A stretch of 64,000 nt of DNA. It comes from Thalassobius vesicularis (GTDB taxonomy: Bacteria; Pseudomonadota; Alphaproteobacteria; Rhodobacterales; Rhodobacteraceae). The translations under genes were made by a program, and so were the position numbers. The DNA is taken from positions 248,001 to 312,000 of the forward strand of contig NZ_SSMD01000002.1 in NCBI RefSeq assembly GCF_004799325.1, read 5' to 3'. Under the pieces are notes generated by a model that was given only the letters and a program-made list of their open reading frames with translations, did not search any database and was not told the DNA's origin. Below are positions 53,657 to 61,696 of this stretch, piece after piece (position 1 is the first letter of the stretch; each line of letters begins with the position of its first letter).

Positions 53657-54406
53657 ATGTTTCCGATCCGCGACCATAACCCATCGTCCAGAACGCCCTT
53701 CGTCACCTATGCGCTGATCGCGGTGAACGTGCTGGTGTTCCTTGGCTACATGGACCATTTCAACAACGATTACGCGCTGGCCGCGTTCTTTGACCGCTAC
53801 GCGCTGATCCCGGCCCATATCGCGCAGGGGCGCGACTATGACACGCTGTTCACCACGATGTTCATGCATGCGGGGCTGATGCACCTGGCCGGGAACATGC
53901 TGTTCCTGTGGATCTTTGGCGACAACATGGAGGACGCGATGGGCCATGTCGGCTTTGCGCTGTTCTACCTGGCCTCGGGGTTGGCCGCCAGCCTGGCCCA
54001 TGTCATCGCCGCCCCCTGGAGCGAGGTGCCCACCGTCGGCGCCTCGGGGGCGATCGCGGGGGTGATGGGCGGCTACCTGCTGCTGTATCCCAAGGCCAAG
54101 ATCGACATCCTGTTCATCTTCATCATCTTCTTCCGCATCTTCGCGATCCCGGCCTGGGCGATGCTGGGCGTGTGGTTCCTGCTGCAACTGGTCTCGGGCA
54201 GCGCAGCCGATGCGTCGATGGGCGGGGTGGCCTACTGGGCCCATGCCGGCGGTTTCATCGCGGGCTTCGCGCTGACCATGCCGATCTGGCTGCGCCGGGG
54301 CGGTCCGGGATACTGGAGCCGCACCCACGGCCTGCCCCCCAACCCCGAGGCCAAGTACGCCTTCGCCAGATCCTCGATCCCCATCGTCAGGAGACGCCGG
54401 AAATGA
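53657..54406 (+). CDS. Rhomboid intramembrane serine protease
   Basis: A 249-residue rhomboid with about six to seven helices. Catalytic serine in VGASGAIAGVMGGY (about S128) and histidine in WAHAGGFIAGFAL (about H195); HLAGNMLFLWIFGDNMED is the conserved helix-2 motif with the oxyanion His and Asn. It cleaves membrane proteins within or near the bilayer; substrates unknown. Ends with a basic tail (SIPIVRRRRK). Overlaps the next gene by four bases (ATGA). Confidence 0.94.
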   Translation: MFPIRDHNPSSRTPFVTYALIAVNVLVFLGYMDHFNNDYALAAFFDRYALIPAHIAQGRDYDTLFTTMFMHAGLMHLAGNMLFLWIFGDNMEDAMGHVGFALFYLASGLAASLAHVIAAPWSEVPTVGASGAIAGVMGGYLLLYPKAKIDILFIFIIFFRIFAIPAWAMLGVWFLLQLVSGSAADASMGGVAYWAHAGGFIAGFALTMPIWLRRGGPGYWSRTHGLPPNPEAKYAFARSSIPIVRRRRK

Positions 54407-54771
54407 CTCACAAACTAACCTGCCACTGCGGCGCCGTCGAACTGGCGGTCGAGTTGAGCGACGGCTTCAACACAGCGCGCCGCTGCGACTGCTCGTTCTG
54501 CCGCCGTCGGGGCGCGATTGCGGTGTCAGCCCCGCTGGACGGCATCCGGATCGTCAAGGGCGAGGACACGCTGACGCTGTACCAATGGGGCACGATGACG
54601 GCGAAACACTACTTCTGCTCGATCTGCGGCATCTACACCCACCACCAGCGCCGCTCGAACCCCAACGAATACGGCGTCAACGTCGCCGCCATCGAAGGCG
54701 TGAACCCCCGCGACCTCGGCGAGGTTCCGTGGGCGGACGGTGTGAACCACCCAAAGGACCGGGCAAGCTGA
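54403..54771 (+). CDS. GFA-family (glutathione-dependent formaldehyde-activating-like) protein
   Basis: A 122-residue zinc protein of the Gfa/CENP-V fold. Cysteine ligands: CHCGAVE (residues 7-9 region), CDCSFCRRRGA (about 32-41) and CSICGIYTHH (about 74-83). Despite the family name, many members do not act on formaldehyde; the substrate is unknown. Coupled to the rhomboid gene by ATGA overlap. Confidence 0.9.
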   Translation: MTHKLTCHCGAVELAVELSDGFNTARRCDCSFCRRRGAIAVSAPLDGIRIVKGEDTLTLYQWGTMTAKHYFCSICGIYTHHQRRSNPNEYGVNVAAIEGVNPRDLGEVPWADGVNHPKDRAS

Positions 54772-54782
54772 AACCGGCCCTG

Positions 54783-54889
54783 CGGGGCGAGTATTTGGGA
54801 TCAGAAAGAAGCAGGCTTCTTCTTTTTGAAAATATCCCGGGGTGAATTCGTTGAAAACGCAGTTTTCGACGGAGAGGGGCAGCGCCCCT
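54783..54889. repeat. Composite tail-to-tail dispersed elements, copies 5a and 5b
   Basis: Two elements face each other between convergent genes. On the plus strand, GGGGCGAGTATTTGGGATC and AGAAAGAAGC (54784-54812) follow the GFA gene. On the minus strand, AGGGGC/GCCCCT hairpin (54889-54875), a GAAAAC/GTTTTC hairpin and CCCCGGGATATTTTC plus AAAAAGAAGAAGC follow the thioesterase gene. Together they make one large imperfect inverted repeat. Confidence 0.75.
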
Positions 54890-54892
54890 TTG

Positions 54893-55381
54893 CTACCTGA
54901 TCTTCATCACGATGCAGGTGGTCGAGCCCGTCGCATAAAGTTTGCCGTCCTCGACGCCGACGATCTCGCCATTGGCGATGCCGGTCGAGCGGCCCACGTG
55001 TTGCGCCACGCCGATGGCCTGAACCTGGGTTCCCAGCGGGATCGGGCGCAGGATGTTGATCTTGTATTCCAGCGTTGTGTAGACGCTGCCGCGCGGGACC
55101 TTGGTCATCACCGCGCAGGCCATGCAGCTGTCCAGCACCGTGCCGTACCAGCCGCCATGCACCGTGCCCATCGGGTTCGTGGTCTGGAAGGTGGGCGTGC
55201 CGGTGAACACGACGCGGCCGTCTGCAACCTCGGTCAGGCGATAGTTCAGCAGATGCGCGATGGGCGGACCGGCGGTTTCGCCGTTGGCCATCTTCTGCAT
55301 CGCCTCCAGCCCCGACATGGACAGAAACTCGTCCTGGCTGGGCAGATCTTCGGGCGATTTCGCCACCATGCGTTCGTTCAT
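54893..55381 (-). CDS. PaaI-family hotdog thioesterase
   Basis: A 162-residue hotdog-fold thioesterase. The family motif NPMGTVHGGWYGTVLDSCMACAV (about residues 71-93 in parts) holds the active-site His-Gly-Gly and Asp; YKINILRPIPLGTQVQAIG is the second conserved strand pair. Hydrolyses acyl- or aryl-CoA; substrate unknown. GAGGGGGG precedes the ATG at 55381. Probably downstream of metF in the same unit. Confidence 0.92.
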   Translation of the reverse strand: MNERMVAKSPEDLPSQDEFLSMSGLEAMQKMANGETAGPPIAHLLNYRLTEVADGRVVFTGTPTFQTTNPMGTVHGGWYGTVLDSCMACAVMTKVPRGSVYTTLEYKINILRPIPLGTQVQAIGVAQHVGRSTGIANGEIVGVEDGKLYATGSTTCIVMKIR

Positions 55382-55393
55382 ATCGCGCCCCCC

Positions 55394-55411
55394 TCACATG
55401 TTCGCATGTGA
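55394..55411 (-). other. Hairpin between metF and the thioesterase gene
   Basis: TCACATG and CATGTGA pair with a four-base loop (CGAA on the minus strand). Its 3' arm ends at the G-rich ribosome site of the thioesterase gene. Could be a weak terminator for metF or a translation modulator. Confidence 0.4.
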
Positions 55412-55447
55412 AGGGTGACGCGGCAGGGCGTATCCCGCAAGGGGGTG

Positions 55448-56314
55448 TTACGCAACGTTTTCCAGCGAGACCTTGGGCGCGACGCCAAGGGCGTGGCAGA
55501 CGTCGCGGGTCAGCTCGGGGCGGTTCAGCGTGTAGAAGTGCAGGCTGTCCACGCCGCCGTCGATCAGATCCGAGCACAGCTCGGTCGCCAGTGCGGTGGC
55601 CAGCAGGTCCTGACGGCCATCGCGCTCGGCCTTCTCGAAGGCGTCGTCCAGCCAGGCGGGCACGTCGGTGCCGCAGCGGCGGGCGAAGTTGCGCGCGCCC
55701 TTCCAGTTCTCGATCGGCAGGATGCCGGGGATGATCGGCTTGTCGATGCCGGCCTTTTCGCAGGCGTCGCGGAAGCGGAAAAAGGTCTCGGCCTCAAAGA
55801 AGAACTGGGTCAGGGCCTCGTCCGCGCCGGCGTCGAACTTGCGCTTCAGGTACTCGACATCCGCAGTGGCCGAGCCTGCCTCGGGGTGCTTTTCCGGGTA
55901 GGCGCCGACGCGCAGCTTGAACTTGCCGGTTTCGGCCAGCGCCTCGATCAGCTCAACCGACGAGGCAAAGCCCTCGGGGTGGGGCTGGAACGCGCCGGTG
56001 CCTTTGGGCGGGTCGCCGCGCAGGGCGACGATTTCATTCACGCCAGCGGCGGCGAACTGGTCCGCAATCGCCAGGGTTTCCGCCTTGGTGGCGTTCACGC
56101 AGGTCAGGTGCGCGGCCACGTTCAGGCCCGAATGCTTGTGGATCGTCGCCACGGCATCGCGGGTCAGATCGCGGGTGGTGCCACCGGCGCCGTAGGTCAC
56201 GGACACGAAACGCGGGGCCAGCGGGGCCAGCACCTGAACGGTATCCCACAAGCGGAACGAGGCCTCCAGGTTCTGGGGCGGGAAGAATTCAAAGGAAACG
56301 GTGGGCGCGGTCAT
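55448..56314 (-). CDS. metF: Methylenetetrahydrofolate reductase
   Basis: A 288-residue flavoenzyme reducing 5,10-methylene-THF to 5-methyl-THF for methionine synthesis. Family features: VSFEFFPPQNLEASFRLWDT at the start (conserved catalytic Glu), FVSVTYGAGGTTRD, VAAHLTCVNATK, VALRGDPPKG and TQFFFEAETFFRFRDAC. The ATG at 56314 gives the usual start; ATGs at 56326 and 56329 would add a few residues. Divergent from a MetR-like regulator. Confidence 0.95.
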   Translation of the reverse strand: MTAPTVSFEFFPPQNLEASFRLWDTVQVLAPLAPRFVSVTYGAGGTTRDLTRDAVATIHKHSGLNVAAHLTCVNATKAETLAIADQFAAAGVNEIVALRGDPPKGTGAFQPHPEGFASSVELIEALAETGKFKLRVGAYPEKHPEAGSATADVEYLKRKFDAGADEALTQFFFEAETFFRFRDACEKAGIDKPIIPGILPIENWKGARNFARRCGTDVPAWLDDAFEKAERDGRQDLLATALATELCSDLIDGGVDSLHFYTLNRPELTRDVCHALGVAPKVSLENVA

Positions 56315-56363
56315 GTCGGTATCCATCATCTGAAGTTGCCCCCTTGTCGCCGATTCTGCTTTG

Positions 56364-56376
56364 TGAGACAACTTCA
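56364..56376. promoter_or_regulatory. Candidate MetR-type binding site
   Basis: TGAGACAACTTCA fits the MetR consensus TGAA-N5-TTCA with one mismatch and lies midway between the divergent metF and metR starts (50 and 35 bases away). Confidence 0.4.
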
Positions 56377-56410
56377 TAAAATTAATGACCAACATGAGCC
56401 GCATTCACAT

Positions 56411-57316
56411 ATGCACGTCGAGTTCCGCCACCTGCGCACCATCAAGGCCATCCACGAGGCCGGCGGCATGGCCCGCGCCGCCGATATCCTGAACATCACG
56501 CAATCGGCTTTGTCCCACCAGATCAAGTACCTGGAGGACCAGACCGGGGTCGAGCTGTTCGTGCGCCGCTCGAAGCCGCTGAAACTGTCGGCCGCCGGAA
56601 TGCGCCTGCTGCGCGCCGCCGACCGCATCCTGCCGGAAATCGCAGCGCTCGAGGAAGAATTCAAAGGCATCGTCACCGGCAACATGGGCCGCCTGCACAT
56701 CGCCATCGAATGCCACGCCTGTTTCGAATGGCTGTTCCCGGTGCTGGACCAGTTCCGCAAGGCCTGGCCCGATGTCGACGTGGACATCCGCCCCAACCTG
56801 GCCTTCGACGCCCTGCCCGCGCTGGCCAAGGAAGACGTCGACCTGGTGATCTCCTCCGACCCCGAGGATATCCCCGGCGTCACCTTCCTGCCGCTGTTCG
56901 ACTATTCCCCGGTCTTCGTCGCCTCCTCGCAGAACCCGCTGGCCCAGAAGGACTACATCGACCCCGAGGATTTCCGCTCCGAGACCCTGTTCGCCTACCC
57001 GGTGGACCGCTCGCGCCTCGACATCTTCAAACTGCTGCTGCAACCCGCCGGGATCGAGCCCGCCAATATCCGCCGCGTCGAACTGACCGCGATGATCCTG
57101 CTGCTGGTCGCCTCCAACCGCGGCGTCGCGGTGCTGCCCGACTGGGTCGTACGCGAGGTGAAATACAACTCCGACTACGTCACCCGCCCGCTGACAAAAC
57201 ACGGCCTGACCCGCCGCCTTTACGCCGCCGTGCGCACCGATGACGCCACGCGCCCCTATTTCGCGCATTTCACCCGCCTCGCGCGCACCGAAGCGGTCAA
57301 ACTGCAACGCCAATAG
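56411..57316 (+). CDS. metR: LysR-family regulator, MetR-like
   Basis: A 301-residue LysR protein. Winged helix at residues 1-60 (FRHLRTIKAIHEAGGMARAADILNITQSALSHQIKYLEDQTG in parts), with the MetR-like effector domain (ECHACFEWLFPVLDQFRKAWPDVDVD in parts, DLVISSDPEDIPGVTFLPLFDY, FAYPVDRSRLDIF) that in MetR binds homocysteine. Divergence from metF supports the name. The ATG at 56411 gives the typical N-terminus. Confidence 0.9.
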   Translation: MHVEFRHLRTIKAIHEAGGMARAADILNITQSALSHQIKYLEDQTGVELFVRRSKPLKLSAAGMRLLRAADRILPEIAALEEEFKGIVTGNMGRLHIAIECHACFEWLFPVLDQFRKAWPDVDVDIRPNLAFDALPALAKEDVDLVISSDPEDIPGVTFLPLFDYSPVFVASSQNPLAQKDYIDPEDFRSETLFAYPVDRSRLDIFKLLLQPAGIEPANIRRVELTAMILLLVASNRGVAVLPDWVVREVKYNSDYVTRPLTKHGLTRRLYAAVRTDDATRPYFAHFTRLARTEAVKLQRQ

Positions 57317-57393
57317 CCTTCTTCTTTTTCCAAATATCCCGGGGGTGAAGGGGGAAAATCTGCGATTTTCACCCAAGGGGGCTGGCCCCCTGC
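57314..57393 (-). repeat. Dispersed element, copy 6 (between metR and suhB-like gene)
   Basis: On the minus strand GGGGGCCAGCCCCC (hairpin, about 57391-57377), a GAAAATC/GATTTTC hairpin (57373-57354), CCCCCGGGATATTTGG and AAAAAGAAGAAGG run toward the metR stop. Here the element points against both flanking plus-strand genes, so it does not follow a gene in its own direction. Confidence 0.75.
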
Positions 57394-57490
57394 GCCCTAT
57401 CCGGTTGGCAAACCGGTTTTGCCGCCTTATCCCTTGGCAAACAGGGCCGCGAGGGGTATAGGCGCGGCTTGACCAATCAGGAGCCGACCG

Positions 57491-58285
57491 ATGCAAGGCA
57501 GTGCAAATCTCAACATCATGATCAAGGCCGCCCGCAAGGCAGGCCGCTCGCTGGTGAAGGATTTCCGCGAAGTCGAGAACCTGCAGGTCTCGATGAAGGG
57601 CGCCGGGGACTTCGTGTCCAAGGCCGACATCGCCGCCGAGAAGATCCTCAAGGACGAGCTGATGGGCGCGCGCCCCACCTATGGCTGGCTGGGCGAAGAA
57701 GGTGGCGAAGAGGCCGGACAAGACCCGACCCGCCGCTGGATCGTCGACCCTCTGGACGGCACCACCAACTTCCTGCACGGCCTGCCGCACTGGGCGATCT
57801 CGATCGCGCTGGAGCATAAGGGCCAGATCGTCTCGGCGGTGATCTACGACGCCGCCAAGGACGAGATGTTCTACGCCGAAAAGGGCATGGGCGCCTGGCT
57901 GAACGATTCCAACCGTCTGCGCGTCTCAGGCCGCAACCGGATGATTGAATCGATCTTCGCCACCGGCATTCCCTTTGCCGGCAAGCGCACCCTGCCCGCA
58001 ACGCTGCAGGACCTGGCCCGCATCATGCCCGAATGTGCTGGCGTGCGTCGCTGGGGCTCGGCCGCGCTGGACCTGGCCTATGTGGCCGCCGGCCGCTACG
58101 ACGGCTTCTGGGAGCGCGAGCTGAACATCTGGGACATCGCCGCCGGTTACCTGATCGTGCAAGAGGCAGGCGGCATGGTCGGCCCGATCCGCGACGGCCA
58201 TGACCCGCTGCAAGACGGCGACATCGTTGCCGCCAACGGCGAGATTTTCGAGCGTTTCGCCAAGGTCATCCGCGCCCGCGACTGA
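57491..58285 (+). CDS. suhB: Inositol-1-monophosphatase family protein (SuhB-like)
   Basis: A 264-residue Mg2+-dependent phosphatase. GEEGGEEAG (about 70-78) and RRWIVDPLDGTTNFLHGLP (about 84-102) give the three metal aspartates/glutamates, with ELNIWDIAAGYLIVQEAGG as the second signature. SuhB proteins act on inositol phosphate and also assist rRNA transcription and maturation. The TTNF motif separates it from the HisN-type paralogue at 33 kb. AGGAG precedes the ATG. Confidence 0.93.
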   Translation: MQGSANLNIMIKAARKAGRSLVKDFREVENLQVSMKGAGDFVSKADIAAEKILKDELMGARPTYGWLGEEGGEEAGQDPTRRWIVDPLDGTTNFLHGLPHWAISIALEHKGQIVSAVIYDAAKDEMFYAEKGMGAWLNDSNRLRVSGRNRMIESIFATGIPFAGKRTLPATLQDLARIMPECAGVRRWGSAALDLAYVAAGRYDGFWERELNIWDIAAGYLIVQEAGGMVGPIRDGHDPLQDGDIVAANGEIFERFAKVIRARD

Positions 58286-58293
58286 CCCAAGCC

Positions 58294-59352
58294 CTACCCG
58301 GCCTGACGGCGCAGCGTCACCGCTGCGTCCGCGCGCAGGGCGGTTTCGTGATAGCGTTCGGACGGGTCCAGCCCGACCCGCCGCCGCCGTCGCAGCAAGA
58401 ACAGTTTCCCCCAATCGCGCCACGTCCCGACCGAGGGCGCATCTGGATCGCACGGAAACCGTGCGCGCCATCCGGCGGGCAGGATCAGCCCGGCGCGCTC
58501 GGCCTGTTCCAGCATCCAGACCAGCGGGATATTCGACAGCGGGCGCGCATCCGCATGCCCACCGATCTGCCCCCCGACATCCCCGTGCGAGCCTTTGAAC
58601 CAGACCTGCTCGATCCGGTCAGCGGTGGTGTCGTCGCTGGTCCAGAGCACCGGCTCGAACACTTGGCGGGTCTCGTCCAGCGCCAGCGCGTGGCAGCCAT
58701 GCTGGATCGACGGCCCCAGAGTGTGGTTGTGAAAGGCGTGGTCCGCCTCGCTCCAGCGCCACAAAAGCGGCAGGCGCAGGCCCAGTGATTTCACTGTATC
58801 CCACACGCCAACCATCTGAATTTCAACGCTTTCATGGCAATGCGCGCGTACGAAACTGCGCGCCGCAGGGCTGCCCGGCGTCATCTGGTAATAGCGGTAG
58901 GCCTGGGTGATGTTCCGCTCGGTCGCGTGGTGGGCGCGCAGCAGGCCCACCGTGTCGATCACCCCCGCCAGCGAGCGCACCGCAAAGGCGCCCCGCGAAT
59001 AGCCCAGCAAGAAGATGCGGTCGCCGGGGTGGTAGCGGCTGGCGAGATAGCCATAGGCGCGGCGAATCTGACGGTTGATGCCGCGCCCCATCAGCACCGC
59101 CTTTGCGTCGCGCCAGCTGTGCATTTGCAGGCCCGATTCGTAGTAGACCGAGACCGGCGCGCCGACCTCGCTCAGCAGGCGGTAGGTCAGGCCGGCTTTG
59201 GTTTCATGGCCCGGCTCCAGCGTGGACAGCGTGCCGTCCAGGATGATGACATGCGTCAACGGCCCCCGGGTCGGGGATTGCGGGGCCGAGTGTTTGGCCC
59301 GGTCGCCCGGCCAAACCCGGCTGAGGAGCCGTTCAGCAAGCCGTCTCAGCAT
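58294..59352 (-). CDS. DUF2235 alpha/beta hydrolase-like protein
   Basis: A 352-residue protein. THVIILDGTLSTL near residue 33 and the nucleophile elbow LLGYSRGAFAVRSLAG (S119) define the DUF2235 (Tle1-related) fold; a likely acid is in WDTVKSLG and a histidine in WFKGSHGDVGG (about residue 255). Tle1-type phospholipases are effectors, but here there is no secretion gene, and many DUF2235 proteins are housekeeping hydrolases. The 5' end overlaps the upstream oxidoreductase gene by 20 bases. Confidence 0.88.
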   Translation of the reverse strand: MLRRLAERLLSRVWPGDRAKHSAPQSPTRGPLTHVIILDGTLSTLEPGHETKAGLTYRLLSEVGAPVSVYYESGLQMHSWRDAKAVLMGRGINRQIRRAYGYLASRYHPGDRIFLLGYSRGAFAVRSLAGVIDTVGLLRAHHATERNITQAYRYYQMTPGSPAARSFVRAHCHESVEIQMVGVWDTVKSLGLRLPLLWRWSEADHAFHNHTLGPSIQHGCHALALDETRQVFEPVLWTSDDTTADRIEQVWFKGSHGDVGGQIGGHADARPLSNIPLVWMLEQAERAGLILPAGWRARFPCDPDAPSVGTWRDWGKLFLLRRRRRVGLDPSERYHETALRADAAVTLRRQAG

Positions 59353-61627
59353 CCTGCAAATACTCCCATACGCGGCCCGGGGTCAGCGGCATGTCGACCC
59401 GGCGCACGCCGCGATCCCACAACGCATCCAGCACCGCATTCGTCGCCGCGGCCATCGCGCCGACCGTTCCCGCCTCGCCGCAGCCCTTCATGCCCATCGG
59501 GTTGGCGGTCGAGGGCACGGGTTCGGTTTCAAACCGCACAAACGGCATGTCCGCGGCGCGCGGCATGGCGTAGTCCATGAAGGTCGCGGTCAGCAACTGG
59601 CCGTCGGGGTCATAGACCGTCTGCTCCATCAGCGCCTGACCGATGCCTTGGGCGACGCCGCCATGCACCTGCCCCTCGGCCAGCAAGGGATTGATAAGGT
59701 TGCCGAAATCGTCAACGACAGAGTAACGCACCAGATCGACCTTGCCGGTATCGGGGTCCACCTCGACCTCGGCCACATGGGCACCGTTGGGGAAAGAGCG
59801 CGCGGGCAGCGTGGCCCGCTCTTCGTGCACCAGCAGATCGTCGCGGCCATCGGCCCGGGCCATCTGCGCGGCCTCCAACAGCGTTGGCGTCATGTTGGAC
59901 CCCGGCGCGCGGAAGGTTTCGTCATCGAACTGCACGGCCGCCTCCTCCACGCCCATCTTTTCGGCGACGTAGGGCACGAAGGCCGTCACCATCTTGGCCA
60001 CCGTCGCCAGCGTCGCGTTCGCCTGCACCGTGACCGAGCGCGACCCGCCCGTGCCGCCGCCCTGCTTGATACGGTCGGAATCGCCCTGCACGACCGAGAT
60101 CAGGTCGAACGGAATCCCGGTCTGGTCCGACAGGAACTTGGCATAGACCGTTTCATGGCCCTGCCCGTTCGATTGCGTGCCGACATAGATTGTCACGGTT
60201 CCGTCCTCGTTGAACTCGACCTTCGCGCCTTCCGAAGGATCGCCGAGAATGCTTTCGATATAGTAACACAGCCCCATGCCGCGCAGTTTGCCCTGCGCTT
60301 CACTTTCGCGTTTGCGCGCGGCGAACCCGGCCTTGTCGGCAAAGCGTTCGGCATGGTCCAGCACGCGGGCGAAATCGCCGACGTCATAGGTCTCGCCCGT
60401 GGCGGATTTATAGGGGAATTTCGACGGCGGGATGAAGTTCTTGCGGTGCAAATCCCACACGTCCACGCCCAGCTGGCGCGCGGCGGCGTCCATCATCCGT
60501 TCCAGCAGATAGTTCGCCTCGGGGCGGCCCGCGCCGCGATAGGCGTCGGTGTAGACGGTGTTGGTGTAGAACCCCTGCGTATGCAGATAGGTCGCCTGCA
60601 CGTCATACGTCCCCATCAACACGCGCGAGAACAGCTGCGTCTGCATGATCTGCCCGAAGTTCGAGTTATACGCGCCCAGATTCGACAGCGTATCCACCCG
60701 GTAGCCGATGATCCGGTGATCGGCGTCAAAGGCCAGCGCGGCGGTGCTGACCAGATCGCGGCCGTGGTGGTCGGACAGCATCGCCTCGGTCCGGTCGGAC
60801 ATCCAGCGCACCGGGCGGCCCAGCACCATCGCGGCATGGGCGCAGGCGTAATATTCAGGGTAAGGCGGGGCCTTCATGCCGAACCCGCCGCCCACATCGG
60901 GCATGGTGACGCGCACGTTTTCGGGGTCCAGATTCAGGACGCGGGCGAATTGCGCCTTCGGCCCCCAGACCCCCTGCCCGTTAAAGCACACATGCAGGCG
61001 CGCCCCGTCCCATTCGGCGTAACAGCCGCGCGGCTCCAGCGAATTGACGATGACGCGGTTGTCGCCCACCTCCAGCCGCACCACGTGGGCAGCGCGGGCA
61101 AAGGCGGCCTCGCAGGCGTCCTCGTCCCCAAGACCCCAGTCAAAGGCCACGTTGTCGGGCACGTCGTCATGGATGGGGGCGCCGCCGGGCGCCATGTCCA
61201 TCTTGGCCTCGATCTCGTAGAAATCCAGCTCGATCAGCTCGCTGGCGTCCTTGGCCTGCTCATAGCTGTCGGCGATGATCATCGCGATGGGTTCGCCGAC
61301 ATAGCGCAGCTTGTCCACCGCAAGAATCGGCCGGAACGGGCTGGCCGCCGGGCTGCCATCGCGGTTCTTGATGGTGATGCCCCACAGCGATTTGTCCACG
61401 CCCGCCGCGATCAGCTCCGGCCCGGTCAGCACCAGATGCACGCCGTCAGCCTGCGCGGCGTCCGACACATCCAGCCCCGAGATCCCGCCATGGGCGACCG
61501 GGGACCGCAGCACATAGGCATGCAACGCCCCCTCGGGCGCGATGTCATCGACATACCGTCCCTGCCCGGTCAAAAACCGTTGATCCTCGACCCGGGTGAT
61601 CGGCTGAGCCTTCCCGAATTTTTCCAT
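59333..61627 (-). CDS. Xanthine dehydrogenase/CO-dehydrogenase-like molybdopterin subunit (form II CoxL type)
   Basis: A 764-residue large subunit of the molybdenum hydroxylase family. N-terminal a/b hammerhead domain (RFLTGQGRYVDDIAPEGALHA in parts), then MoCo-binding domains with GGGFGMKAPPYPEYY, the active-site loop TDAYRGAGRPEANYLLER, QGHETVYAKFLSD, and GEAGTVGAMAA near the end with the catalytic Glu. The AYRGAGR loop marks form II; true CO dehydrogenases have AYRCSFR. No FAD or iron-sulfur subunit lies nearby in the window, so partners must be encoded elsewhere. Followed by DUF2235 with a 20-base overlap. Confidence 0.92.
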   Translation of the reverse strand: MEKFGKAQPITRVEDQRFLTGQGRYVDDIAPEGALHAYVLRSPVAHGGISGLDVSDAAQADGVHLVLTGPELIAAGVDKSLWGITIKNRDGSPAASPFRPILAVDKLRYVGEPIAMIIADSYEQAKDASELIELDFYEIEAKMDMAPGGAPIHDDVPDNVAFDWGLGDEDACEAAFARAAHVVRLEVGDNRVIVNSLEPRGCYAEWDGARLHVCFNGQGVWGPKAQFARVLNLDPENVRVTMPDVGGGFGMKAPPYPEYYACAHAAMVLGRPVRWMSDRTEAMLSDHHGRDLVSTAALAFDADHRIIGYRVDTLSNLGAYNSNFGQIMQTQLFSRVLMGTYDVQATYLHTQGFYTNTVYTDAYRGAGRPEANYLLERMMDAAARQLGVDVWDLHRKNFIPPSKFPYKSATGETYDVGDFARVLDHAERFADKAGFAARKRESEAQGKLRGMGLCYYIESILGDPSEGAKVEFNEDGTVTIYVGTQSNGQGHETVYAKFLSDQTGIPFDLISVVQGDSDRIKQGGGTGGSRSVTVQANATLATVAKMVTAFVPYVAEKMGVEEAAVQFDDETFRAPGSNMTPTLLEAAQMARADGRDDLLVHEERATLPARSFPNGAHVAEVEVDPDTGKVDLVRYSVVDDFGNLINPLLAEGQVHGGVAQGIGQALMEQTVYDPDGQLLTATFMDYAMPRAADMPFVRFETEPVPSTANPMGMKGCGEAGTVGAMAAATNAVLDALWDRGVRRVDMPLTPGRVWEYLQDAETAC

Positions 61628-61696
61628 GCGCCTGTCCTCTCGCGTCCCCTTGGGCCCGAGATTAGCGGGACTACGCGCGCTGTCCAGTGGCCGGGG

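Noticed and set aside
58294-59352. Type VI secretion effector (Tle1-like)
   Set aside because: The DUF2235 fold is related, but there is no VgrG, PAAR, adaptor or immunity gene nearby, and the gene overlaps a metabolic oxidoreductase.
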